Position numbers and translations under genes: made by a program. DNA of 64,000 bases, from contig JAHLMK010000020.1 in NCBI GenBank assembly GCA_019915135.1, positions 62,001 through 126,000 of the forward strand, given 5' to 3'. Source of the DNA: Strobilurus pachycystidiatus (Eukaryota > Basidiomycota > Agaricomycetes > Agaricales > Physalacriaceae). The notes beneath the pieces were generated by a model, which had not been told where the DNA came from, did not search any database, and saw nothing but the letters and a program-made list of their open reading frames with translations. Position 1 is the first letter of the stretch. Each line of letters begins with the position of its first letter. Positions 42,850 to 53,290 of the stretch are shown here, piece after piece.

Positions 42850-45800
42850 ATGACTCCCCGCGGTAAGAAAGGGAAGGTCGCCACGTTCGTCGCGTCTCAA
42901 CATGTTGACACTCGCGCTCCGGCCGCTCTCACGTTAGATGTATCTGCGGATGGCCGTCGCGCAGTCTGGAAAGGGCGACGTCTCGAGGACGTCGCAAATC
43001 TACTAGAGGCACCTCCGTTCGAAGAACAGGAGGATTTGCATGCTGCCGCCCTTGCTGACTCAGTGGACGGCTTCTCGTATCTGCTGGGGGGAGAATGTCG
43101 ACTCACAGTCTGAACGCGACGCGACTCCGGCCAATCATGGAGTCGTCATCCGAGTCAAGTCGCGATACCGAAACAGTGTAAGCATGGAATTTGGTTATGA
43201 AATTCATGTCTACTCACAATGCACATCACATCATAGGACGAAGCAATGTCAACGTGGAGTGCCCATCGGGAGTCATACTTGAAAGAACTACTCCGGTTGG
43301 ATGGCTGTGGCGATAGCAGAGAGATCTGCGATCGGTGTTCGACCGACGAGATATCTAATCCGGCGGCGTATCGCTGCTGTGAGAATGAGTGTCATGCAGC
43401 CGGCCTGATGTGTCAGGATTGCTGTGTTTCCATGCATGCCACGCTGCCCCTGCACTGGATCGAGGTATGTCCATTGATTTATTGATCCTATGTCTGAACT
43501 AATGAATTGTTCCTCGTCTAGAAGTGGAATGGAACCTTTCTGTGGTTGCTCCGCTGCTGCACCGAATTACATCCAGCTCCTTCGGAGTTCATGGTATCCA
43601 TCAACTCCTCGGGAGCCTCGCACTGCTCTGAGCTTCAGTCTCCTTCGTCTCTTCCACAACCTGAACTGTCTTGGAAAACTACCGGCATGGGACCTTTGGA
43701 AGGCCCTGGAGACGATGACTGAACATCGTACCTTAACCCCTCCGCCTGAGCGCTACAAAGTACTCCTTCGTAGCATCCGGCAATGGCGACACCTCAAATT
43801 ACTCAAGCGCGCGGGTCGTGGACACGCATCAACCAGTGTTTCAGGTACTGCTCTGGGTGAGCTTGTGGTCGCCTGCTCTGCCTGTCCGCATCCAAATAGA
43901 AATCTCCCGCCCGATTGGGAATCCATATCACTTGAGAAAAAGTATGTCAGCGCACATCCAACGTTGAATATGATCTGACATTTGTGACTAGGTTCATCTA
44001 CATTCTGTTCCTGGCTATTGACGCCAATTTTCGTATGTGTAACGCGGTCGTATCCACGACAGAACGCGACCCCCCTCTGGGAGACGGCTGGGCGTATTTT
44101 GTCGAGCAAGCATCATACAATGCGCACATCCGTATATTTGTCAGTCAGGAAGACATGGCTACTTGCTCAGGGTTCAAGGTACATATGCCTGTCGGGAATG
44201 ATATATTCGACCGCGTCTAATATTCACTTACGTAGGCTACTCTCTTGGCGAATCTGAAAGACGCTAAGGGTCTCCGGACAACTGGAGTTGCCGGGGTCAC
44301 TTGCTCGCGCCACGGCGTTTGGCGCCCAAACGGCATGGGTGACCTCCAGCGTGGAGAACGGTGTGTTTAATGATTCAGCCTCTATGTAGCCGTAAGACTG
44401 ATTGGCATCTCAGCTTCTGCAATGTCGATCCTCTCGTGGCGATATCAATGGGAGGTGACAATTCACGTCTGGACTTGGTCCTGTCATATGACATAGTATG
44501 CATTTGGGGCGTTCATTTTCCAGATCGTCTCTCGCAGCTGCCGTCACAGTGGCGTCTCAATTTTGATCCCAACCGAGTCCGATTTTGTGTGCCTAAATTT
44601 CATTTGTGGGCACATCGTGTATGTAGCTTTTGCCCATGCATGTCCAATAGGTATTGAGTTCACTGAAGGTGCAATGTCATGCTCTCTATTCCTTCAACTT
44701 TCTTGTTGGGGCTGGAAGGACGCACGGCAAAACCATTGAAGAAAACTGGGCGCAGAGTAATCGAGCTGCAGCCCAGACCAAGATGATGGGTCCAGGGGCC
44801 CGTAGAGACACCCTTGATGATATCTTTGGCGCACACAACTATCGCGTCGTCAAGACGTTCCGTATGTTCAGAGTTCTAGAGTGATTGTCATGACTTTGCT
44901 CACACATTGGGATAGGTCGTGTCCTTCTCACTCGACTTGCGGAAGCGATTCAAGAAGCGCGTACACACGCTAAGGAATTCCTTGATTTCAACGCAGGCAT
45001 GGTAACTTACTGTGGTGATGAGGATGTCAAGAACTGGGAACGTGAAGTATTACTCTGGGACCGAGATCGATCGCAACCCTGCCCATACGAGCCCCGCCTA
45101 CAGAATAAGGAGACGATGAAGGACATCCAACTTCAGCTGGCTCAGGAAGAGCAAACGAGTCTACAAAGCGGCTCAGTCTCACATGAATCAAGCATGAGTC
45201 TATTCCTCGATCTTGGCCTTGAGATTGAAGAGAAACAGTGAGTGCTCCGAGATTATGTTACTCAGGCTAACGATGTTCTATGTAGACGCGGCCTTGCCTG
45301 GGAGATCAAGGCTCGCAGATCTGGAACAACTTACCAAGAACTCAATGTGGAGCGGCAACGAAATGTCATCCTCTGTGATCTCAAAAAATTTCGTCGCCTG
45401 CAGCTATCGTTCATGCCAAAATTCAAGGAATACCTTACTGATGACCAGAGAAAGATTCTCGACTCTCCTGCTTCCGTGCTGCCCGAAGAGACAAAGTTGT
45501 TTCTTCCATCAGAACTGCGAGCAACCAATCGGGAACTTCCTCGTGCGTGTGTCGCGGGTTTGGTGCATGCGGAGACTCGGCTTCGTGAAGCAGAGTGCAG
45601 GGATGCACTGGAATCCTTGCGCCAAGGGCTGCGTATACGCTCCGCCGGCCATCTGTTCACTGTCCGAAATGTCACGGGCCAAAATCCTACAACTCGTGCG
45701 GAGGGCGTACAGCGCAAGGTACAAGTCAGCATATACCTCAGCAAACTTCGTTATCGCTGGGCACGCAATGCACTGTTTCGGCTTCGCGAACATGGGCCTT

Positions 45801-46483
45801 GGGAACGGGAATTGCGTGTCCTGAATGACACTGATGTCAGGGGTATGAACGAGCGGCTACTGACAGCCGAGGAAATCACCGAAAGGCGAGCTCTCGCAGA
45901 GCAAGACTTCATTGATGAGCTGATTGCCGGTCCATCAAGCAAAAACGCGGTGGTTTCTCAGGGCGAGGGTCGTCGCCAACTATCCTGGATATGGTACAGC
46001 TACGCAGAGCCTATTGACTCACTGAGCGTTGCGACACGCAACGACCACCCAGTAATTCACGAAGGTGAGCTCCAACTCAATAAACATGATGTGTATACTC
46101 AAATTGGCATAGCCCTCAAGATCGAATGGTGCAAAGCTCGCGCGCGCAAGATGCGCTGGGAAGAGGAGGTTGCACTTCTTGTGGAAGAAATGCGTCGGGT
46201 GATTGCGTATCGCCGGTGGCATGGTGACCTGTGGCGGGTTCGTGGTCGGGAACAGCTTGACGGACTCAATGCCGCATGCCAGCAGGGTCTTTCGGCTTTC
46301 GCGGCGGAACAGGCAAGCTTTCAAGATAGAGTGGCAGAGGACCTCGAGAGTCATTGGAAGGGGATTCGGGCACTCGGTCAGGAATTGTTAGACGGACTTC
46401 CCGTATCACGTGTTGTAGAGGTTGAAGTGGATCCGGAGGAAGATGATGTAGATAACGACGATCTGGATGTAGCAGAAGAATAA
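42850..46483 (+). pseudogene. KDZ transposase, frameshifted (KDZ-2)
   Basis: MTPRGKKGKVATFVASQHV starts exon 1, which is 328 bases where 327 are expected. A sixth G in the run 43086-43091 (five in KDZ-1) shifts the frame. Exon 3 begins KWNG but then lacks about 45 codons present in KDZ-3 (LSELGLIVQLGHLGG region). Downstream exons retain LAIDANFRMCN, SYDIVCIWGVHF, HGKTIEENWAQ and an intact 413-codon last exon ending at 46483. The enzyme is unlikely to be made; the element would need a partner in trans. Confidence 0.85.
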
Positions 46484-47039
46484 ATTGCATTAAATACTTG
46501 CTTTGGTGAGATTTTCAGACCAACTGCAAGCGTAGCTCACGCACTACCCGCTCCGCGCTCGCCACAGTAGGCTTGCATACACATTCGCCCAATTAGGAAG
46601 TTGCCGGTCTCGGCGCACAAGTTCGTCAAAACTACGTTGATTTGTGTCCAAAGACATTAGAGGGTGATATAGAAATATAGAGTTGTTATTCAAGATCAGA
46701 TACTGACCGAGAAGTAGTCAGTAATTGATCATAGGTCGGACGGTGCACGTCATCGAGCTCGAGCTCCGGAGTCCGGATGTCCTTAGTCACGTGGGGGCGA
46801 GGAAATGTTCGGATTTCGTGCAGAGGTGCGCAGAGGATGCGCGAATGCCTGTCCGAGACATGAATGAGCAATGAGGTAGTGCATCTGTCTGTCAGATTGA
46901 CTCAGAGCAAGACGAAGCCCAGATGTTTTGAGGATGAACGGCTGGGGCGGATATGGCCGGATTTGACCGCAAACTTCGCGAGGGCAGGTGAAGGTAACTG
47001 TACAAGGACAGTAAGATGTAATACTAGCGAATGCAGACA

Positions 47040-47465
47040 ACTGATGCCTGGGAATGTGGCTGGCAGGCTCAGTACGGGAGCGGGGGCGGCTGCATCCGGA
47101 TATGGATACACCTGTGATATCAGGAGAATACTCCAGGACTGCTGTGGCCCGCAGCAGCGCTCGAATGGTAGCAACACATCTTTTATTAAGCGGACGCTGG
47201 TCCGGATGTGTGGCGGGTACGCCCAATACGAGGGCGGGAGCGCATGCATCCGGATTTGGATGCATCCGTGATTTCTCGGATATCCCCGGCTCCCGGCATT
47301 GCTGAGCCCACACGGCATCACCGCCATGCCGCACCACCCGCTATATCTGGCAGGGAGCCCGTATACGGGACCCCGCCATTGCAGCACTGTAGCTTAGAGC
47401 CTGTATTGTAATACACTGCCCTCTAATTACAGTCCTGTATTGTAATAAGGGTACAGCATAGGGTG
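47040..47465. repeat. Right terminal repeat of KDZ-2
   Basis: Matches the left terminal repeat of KDZ-1 in inverse. It has lost the block of GTATTATAATAC palindromes that KDZ-1 carries twice (47360 region reads CCCGTATACGGGACC). Confidence 0.8.
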
Positions 47466-47499
47466 TCGTTGCCGGCACTGCGGCTCGTGCTCTGGTCTC

Positions 47500-49300
47500 G
47501 CCTACATTTAGGCGAATGAAGAGGGCGTTCGCCAGTTTGGTCGGGACGGTGCTCGGTGCCGGTAAGAGGGGCGTCGTAATCGACAATGAATGGTGTGAGT
47601 TCAGTTGGGATGTTGATATGTGGGAGGAGGGGGCTGGCTGGGCCATAGATGCCGCGGGAGGGTGCATCAGCAGGGTTGAGCTTGCTGGGGACATATCGGG
47701 TGTGGATGTTGAATTCGTACTCGTCCGTGATTGAGTGTACGCGTTTGAAAATAGTGTTTGTAGATCAATTTTTGCTTCGACCGTTCCACCATCCCTCGAC
47801 GACTCCCTCGTTATCACCCCAGATCTATGCAACCGTGAAGTCAGTAAAGCGTTGACAGTCAAGTGATGGCGCACCTTGTAGTGACGTCCTTTTGTGCAGA
47901 GGGGAGCAATGATGAGGACGAGGAGGAGGAATCCAACAGCCTCAGCCCATCCAATGTCTCGTTCGTCGCTGCCGCGCCATCCTGGAAGGAGCCTCCAAGC
48001 TCTCCAGTACCCGCGGATGCATACGCCAATGCCATGACCTCCGCTAGCGTCGGAGAATGCATGAAAATTGATGAGTTCTGCCGGTCCGGGAATGGCGCGG
48101 GAGATGGGACGCTGCAGGCGCTGCTTCCACCAGCTGAGGTCGGCAGGGAGTCGATGTGGTGGACGGTGGGAAGCAAAGGATGAGGTACTGCTTATCTCGC
48201 CCATCATCTTCTCAAGTTCAATGAGGTAAGCACGACCGCATGGCAGAACAAGGCTAACATGCATCAGACGTCCGTACAGTGTGGTGACATGCTCTAGATT
48301 ATGCTTGGCACGGTTTTCCCACTCAATGATTCCAGATAGATACTTTTCTCGTTTCTGGAGTGGAACCGTGACTGTGCGAGTGCTAAAGTTCCATTGGAAA
48401 CCGAAATAAGTTGGTTCAACACAGAATGGAACATCCTTTTCGGGTGCCCATCTGTAGCCAAGCTTGTCGGTGATGGCGTCGATGTCGCAGAAGGCATATG
48501 AATACAGAGCATCGTCTGCCGAACGGGGAGAGTCGTTGGAGTGATCAGTCAATGGAAAAGCAAAATGATTGTCAAACTCCTCTGCACGACCATTTGGGAG
48601 TGAGACACCCTGATATAGAAGGCGTCCTCGGATTTGCATCAATGGGCCTATTTGCTTGCGGAGACGAGAGCGAATCTCATTCGCCGTCTTCAGGTGCTCA
48701 AGAAGAACAAGGATCCAGAAATGGTCATCCACCCATTTAGTGAGAGGTCCGATACCATGTGCGCGGCAGATTTCCATGCCCGCATCAGCAGCGCCGCCAA
48801 AGACCCCTCCTGAGGAACTCAGTCCGAACATGTCGCATGTATCAATGCCAAACTCATTGTTATCAGAGAGACGAATGACAGTTCCTGCCCACTGATCTGG
48901 TCAAAGTGGGATCATGCGATAGGCCTCACTGAGGTCTCGAACAGCACCCTGAGATCCAGGTGGAAGAGTCCACAAAAGGCGGCAGGTGTTGGCAAACGTT
49001 CCCCAGAAGCATGGATATAATGTAGAATCAATAGATGAATTAATAGATGATATGGTAACGTACGAAAGGTTCTGTACGAGTCAAAATTTCCCCGGTTTGC
49101 CAGATTTCGGAACGAGTGTGATGGGCGAGGTCTGGAAAGGTCCTAGCACTTCCTCGATGACAGAGCGAGGATATGGTCCTAGCCATCGCCCTAGAGATAG
49201 TTCTTTGTTGGCAATGAGTCAAAAAGCAGTGTGGTCCTCCTCGCCTGAGAGCTTGTTGGGAGGCGTGAACGTGTGATGAATGGTGGGAATGCCGACATCA
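47500..49300 (-). pseudogene. RT and RNase H of the DIRS-like element
   Basis: Blocks seen in order: LSLGRWLGPYPRSVIEEVLG, SPITLVPKSGKPGKF, RDLSEAYRMIPL (RT motif A), MFGLSSSGGVFGGAADAG, KWVDDHFWILVL (catalytic D-D), then NFHAFSDASGGHGIGVCIRG (RNase H-like). TGA stops fall at 49219, 49081 and 48901. An intron-like gap lies between LSYV (about 49060) and LLWTLPPGSQGAV (about 49000). Large and conserved in spirit, but not translatable. Confidence 0.65.
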
Positions 49301-49408
49301 AAGCCCAGATTAATGGACTCGACAAGAGTGGGATATTTACAATGAAGGCCCGTCTCCTTGAGAGCTTTACGCCAGGCGGGAGCGCAAAGCGGAGTGTGTG
49401 CTCTCTGC

Positions 49409-50988
49409 TTACGGTCGGAGAGGACAGCTCGCAGCTCCGTGACTAGACTCGCCACATCCTGAACATTCATGTCTGTCCGGATGACTGGTGTCGGTGCAAC
49501 CATTGGCGCGTTGGAAGTTGGTGCAAAGTTCAACACCGGAGGGGTTGGAGAGATGGCCACGCTTGTTCCTGGTGCAGCGGGTGGGGGTCTTCTTGTCCCA
49601 CATGACCGAACGCTTGCAATCTCTGATGTTGTGACGGTCGCGTCCCAGGCAGAGAGGACAGCGGGATGGGTGGTCGTGATCTTTGGATTCGGCATTGCGA
49701 AAGGATTGAGTGAAAGAGTCTCGCGTAGACGCTTGACGCTTTCGCGGAGACGGGTTCGATGTGGATTGATCAGTGAAGGAGTCAGAGTGGGAGCGCTTTG
49801 AGGGTGATCGATTTGGCATATGGGTGTGGATGGAGAGACTCTCAAGGTGTAGGGCCGCCGCTTCTGCTCTGTGAGGGTGAGGCATCCAAGAGAGTGCGTG
49901 AGAGAGATTGCAAGGATGTGAGAAGGGAGGGGCGTGAAGGACGCAGGGGGGGCGTGAACGATGCGGGGAGCAGAGATGGGGCGTGAAGGACGCGGGTGGC
50001 ATGGGGCGTGAAGGATGCGGGTAGCAGGGAGGGGGTTTGAGAAAGTACGGGGAGAAGAGAATAATAGTTAGCATTGAATTTGAACTACAGAAAACGAGAC
50101 GTACCGTTTCATCTTTGCATCAAATTCCTTGTTCAGGATGTATTGCTCACATTTTGCAAGTTCGTCGGCATCAATGAGGGCGAGGTTGAAGGCGTCGCCG
50201 GCAGCATTACGTTCGTACCAGTTCTGTCGAGCAATGGCGTGGTAGCGGGCCATGATATCCTGGCCTCGCGGCTGTCGCATGATGTCGTGAACTTCCATGT
50301 TCACGTAGAATCGAGTGAACATGACGAGGTGGCCGGCGGTGTATCCTCCGAGCGGTAACGAGTCGATCATGATATTCTTGGCCTCCATGATTTGAGCCCA
50401 TGTGAGTTGGATATCCGGAATGGCGTTTTGCGATTTTCAAGCGACAGTGGTAGCGTGAGCGAAGAGAGTCCCGTCGTCCTGCTTGGTCCATCCCACCTGA
50501 GTGCGGTCGGTGACGGTTCGTTGAAACTTGGCGGCCTCGGTGCAGGCCTGAATGGTGCAGTACCATAGTGGGAAGAACTCGCGTTTCTCAATGAGTTGGC
50601 GAGCAAAGGGGGGAATGCGCTCCTTGACAGGTCCCATGGTCTTCGTCGGGTTGATTGGATGTAAGACGACCCGCTTCTTCTCCTTCTCCTTCAGGTCATC
50701 CTCCAGTTTCTTCCTTCGCTCTGCATCTCTCAACTGCTCTGCCGCCTCCTCCTGTTCCCGTCCCTGCTCCTCTACATCTCGGTCCTCTGTCAGTTGTTGT
50801 TGGTATAGTGCAGTCCTTTCCGCATTTTCGGCCGCCCAATCGTCGCGCATGTGCTGAGCCGCCTCGTCATTGTTGGTAACGTTGGCTAGCGCCGCACTGG
50901 CAATGAGGCCGTCGCGTTGCAGTTGGTATCTCGGAGCAGCGAAATTTGGACAGAGGTCCTTGCTCGGGTCGTTGTGGATTTGGTCCAT
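49409..50988 (-). pseudogene. Gag-like ORF of the DIRS-like element
   Basis: Begins MDQIHNDPSKDLCPNF, then a Glu/Lys-rich coiled coil (QEEAAEQLRDAERRKK), IPPFARQLIEKREFFPLWYC and a TGA at 50437. The frame continues (WAQIMEAKNIMIDSLPLGGY) to an intron of about 235 nt (50106-49872). The next exon has CPLCLGRDRHNIRDC and the finger-like CTNFQRANGCTDTSHPDRH. The nucleic-acid-binding C-terminus suits a Gag role. Confidence 0.6.
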
Positions 50989-51522
50989 GAATTATGTCGA
51001 GTAGAGTATGGAGTAATTTAAGGAGAGTGTGTGTTGTAAAGAGAGTGTTAAAAGAATCTTGAGAGCGGTGCAGCTTGGCGTCGCACGGAATCCTTGGGCG
51101 ACGCGATGATGGCGGTAACGGGAAAGGAAGTTGTTACCGCATCACGCGTTCCGTTCGAAGACCCCAAGCTGTCACACTCTCATACCTCGACTGCTACAGC
51201 TCAACAAACTATGAGCGCTTACCATGTTTGCAGTCTAGTCTTTGATCCGACTCCTCGACGCTGCTGGCGGGGATGAGTAAACAAATCAACTGAAGTCGAT
51301 GGATGAACGTACCAGGTAGGCAAACCAACCCATGAAAGAGTCTTGCGAGTAGCGAGCGGCCAACGACAGGTGTACCGATTGACACTCCATCCGGTGGTCG
51401 ATCCATGGCTGAGTTGGACAAGAGAGCACGCGGACGTCCCAAGCCGAATCCTAGAGGGAATACAGCAGTCAGTAAGGCAGAGAACACATCGAGAGAGGGA
51501 AGGCACTTACTGTGGTCGTCAT
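50989..51522 (-). CDS. Putative small spliced gene, unknown
   Basis: ATG at 51522 (MTTT), intron GTAAGT to CCCTCTAG, then GFGLGRPRALLSNSAMDRPP and ARLFHGLVCLP, intron GTACGT to CAG or GAG, then a short exon before GTAAGC near 51228. Splice signals are good, but the product is short and unrecognised. 50989-51220 shows no gene. It could be an extra 5' exon set of the DIRS-like element. Confidence 0.3.
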
Positions 51523-51649
51523 GGTAAGAGGAAAAGAGCAACGTGCAATAGTACTAGTAAAAGCTTGTTTACATGTATATTAGATATGAAAGATAAACTC
51601 ATCATTCAAGTTATACTCTATGGTACATAAATATAGTAGTGATATATGC

Positions 51650-52560
51650 AAGTAGCAAGAATGATTGACTATGAACTAAGGAAAAGACCACACGTACCCA
51701 GAACTACGTCCACGATCATACCTTGGGCGTCCGTTTGATGTTTATCTCCAACTCGGGAGCTGGCGTTCGTTCATCGAGGAGTCGGAGCGCAACGAAACCG
51801 GAATCGACAATAGTCTCCCCGAATTGTCAACGTCCCGTCTACGGTCGTAGTCTCCCTACCCAAGGAACGGGCGCGCAAGTTGAGACTCCAGAGCCAGCGC
51901 GGTAAGTGCTGTATGAGCGACGATTATTCAAGTCAGTATACTCATTCGGCAAGGTATCAAAGGAAGAAAGAGCGAACGACACAACGGGGGGCTCCGCCGC
52001 CCCCGTTGACGATGGTTCATGCCCAAGTCGTTTGACGAGGGCCTCACCCGGTCCGGCGGGGCATCAAGGTTGCAAGGCCTGTGAGATTGTAGTCAGTATG
52101 AAGAGTATGCGATGAATTTGAACGAAACTTACCACCAAAGACCGGAGAAGTCAAGAGAAATCTTGTGAAATAGCAACGAGAGAGTCAACGAGCAAATGAC
52201 GAAACATTAGAGGAAGTTTGTCTCCATCTACGGGCGGCTGCGCCGCCCTCGTCAACGAAGGCTACACAACCACAACAAGTCATCCGTCTAGTCGCCAATA
52301 ATCCCGGTGTTTCAGCCCGTCCAATGTTGCAGCCCGTCCGGTGTGGCAGCCCGTCGTGGGCGTTGCCGGCGGGGCCTTCGTCCTCCAGAGAATTGACCTA
52401 CACATCAGATAAGTACTCTCGAAGCTAATTGAACGGTCAGTACATTTCTACAGTCAGAAGTTCGGGACACTAACCTGAGAGGCTCGGACCCCGTACCCTC
52501 GAACCATGGACTGAGAATCTCCAAGTAATCCGTTAGCAGTCTACAATGACGGCGTTATGA
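51650..52560 (-). other. Short-exon region with GC-rich palindromes
   Basis: Minus-strand donor and acceptor signals alternate with short GC-rich segments centred on palindromes, for example GGGCGGCTGCGCCGCCC (about 52231) and a CAACGGGGG/CCCCCGTTG arm pair (about 51984-52010). It resembles the array at 57780-59170. No continuous protein could be built. Confidence 0.4.
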
Positions 52561-52659
52561 CGCCGAAGCGTCCAGAAGGTCCTGGAAAGACAGGACGGGC
52601 ATCACTGAACAACCCACCAACATGTCAATGCACCCCCAAAAGCGGCGAATTCTTCGCAG

Positions 52660-53290
52660 TTAGTGACGGTTTTGGCCCAAGGCTGGCGGCTTGGCCTGGC
52701 TTTGTCTGGCTCTGGCCTATTGGTATGTCAAGCCAAGCCAGAGCCAGAAATGTTGGTTGGCCCTGCCAGGGCCTGGCTTTGGCCTGAGCCATGGCTTGAG
52801 GGCGGGATATGGCGGGATCCCGGATAAGGCGGGATGTCAGCACAACATGCATTTCTTGTTATTACTCTACTCTGTCAGTGTGTACATGCCAATTACATTG
52901 TCGTCACCAAGCCCGAGAGTGCATTCTTGCTTGTCATCAGCATCTCGGATATATCCGACCCAAAAGTGGCGCGCACTCGACTGACAACAACACCCACAAC
53001 AGCAAGATCAACAGCTGCAGAAAACTCCCACAGTAGATACAGTCTACTATTGGCCTGGATGAGACGTCAGATGCATGTATATCAGTAGTTGAATCACGTA
53101 CACCCCACCTCGTAGAGAAGAACTCTGGGTAGGTTCGAGCCGTGGCTTGAGCCATGGCTCATGGCTTCAGATTGTGTGAAGCCAAGCCATGGGCTTTGTG
53201 AAGCCATACTTATGGCCTGGCTTGGCTTGGCCTGGCTTAGAGTTGGCCCATGGCTCATTTGGCTTCAAGCCAGGGCCGGCAAGACACTAT
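52660..53290. mobile_element. Miniature element with GGCTTGGC/GCCATGGCTC terminal repeats
   Basis: Both ends are dense in GGCTTGGCC, GCCAAGCC and GCCATGGCTCA motifs in inverted arrangement around a non-repetitive core. GGCGGGAT occurs three times at 52801-52835. No clear target duplication; ends are approximate. No coding capacity. Confidence 0.5.

Larger units (their letters stand above)
40222..47465 (+). mobile_element. KDZ-2: KDZ transposon lacking its left end
   Basis: Same gene order as KDZ-3: accessory gene B start (minus), accessory gene A (minus), transposase (plus), right terminal repeat ending CAGCATAGGGTG at 47465. The left end and most of gene B are missing; the element abuts truncated element E at about 40221. 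The transposase half is almost identical to KDZ-1 in inverted orientation. All three genes appear broken. Confidence 0.85.
47466..50988 (-). mobile_element. DIRS-like retroelement, decayed, truncated by KDZ-2
   Basis: On the minus strand a Gag-like ORF (50988-49409) is followed by RT and RNase-H-like sequence (49300-47800), then a Ser/Pro-rich tail cut at 47466. The order and the RT type (WVDDHFWI in place of YxDD, then a D-A-S RNase H motif) resemble tyrosine-recombinase (DIRS-like) elements of mushrooms. No recombinase is present. At least four in-frame TGA stops interrupt it. Confidence 0.6.

Noticed and set aside
27183..47465. TET/JBP dioxygenase gene associated with KDZ elements
   Set aside because: Looked for because of the reported association; no H-x-D dioxygenase-like ORF seen in any of the four KDZ copies.
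47341..47466. Continuation of the 496-codon minus-strand RT ORF into YAVPLLQYRT
   Set aside because: This part is the KDZ-2 terminal repeat; the same residues appear at the KDZ-1 right end in another context.
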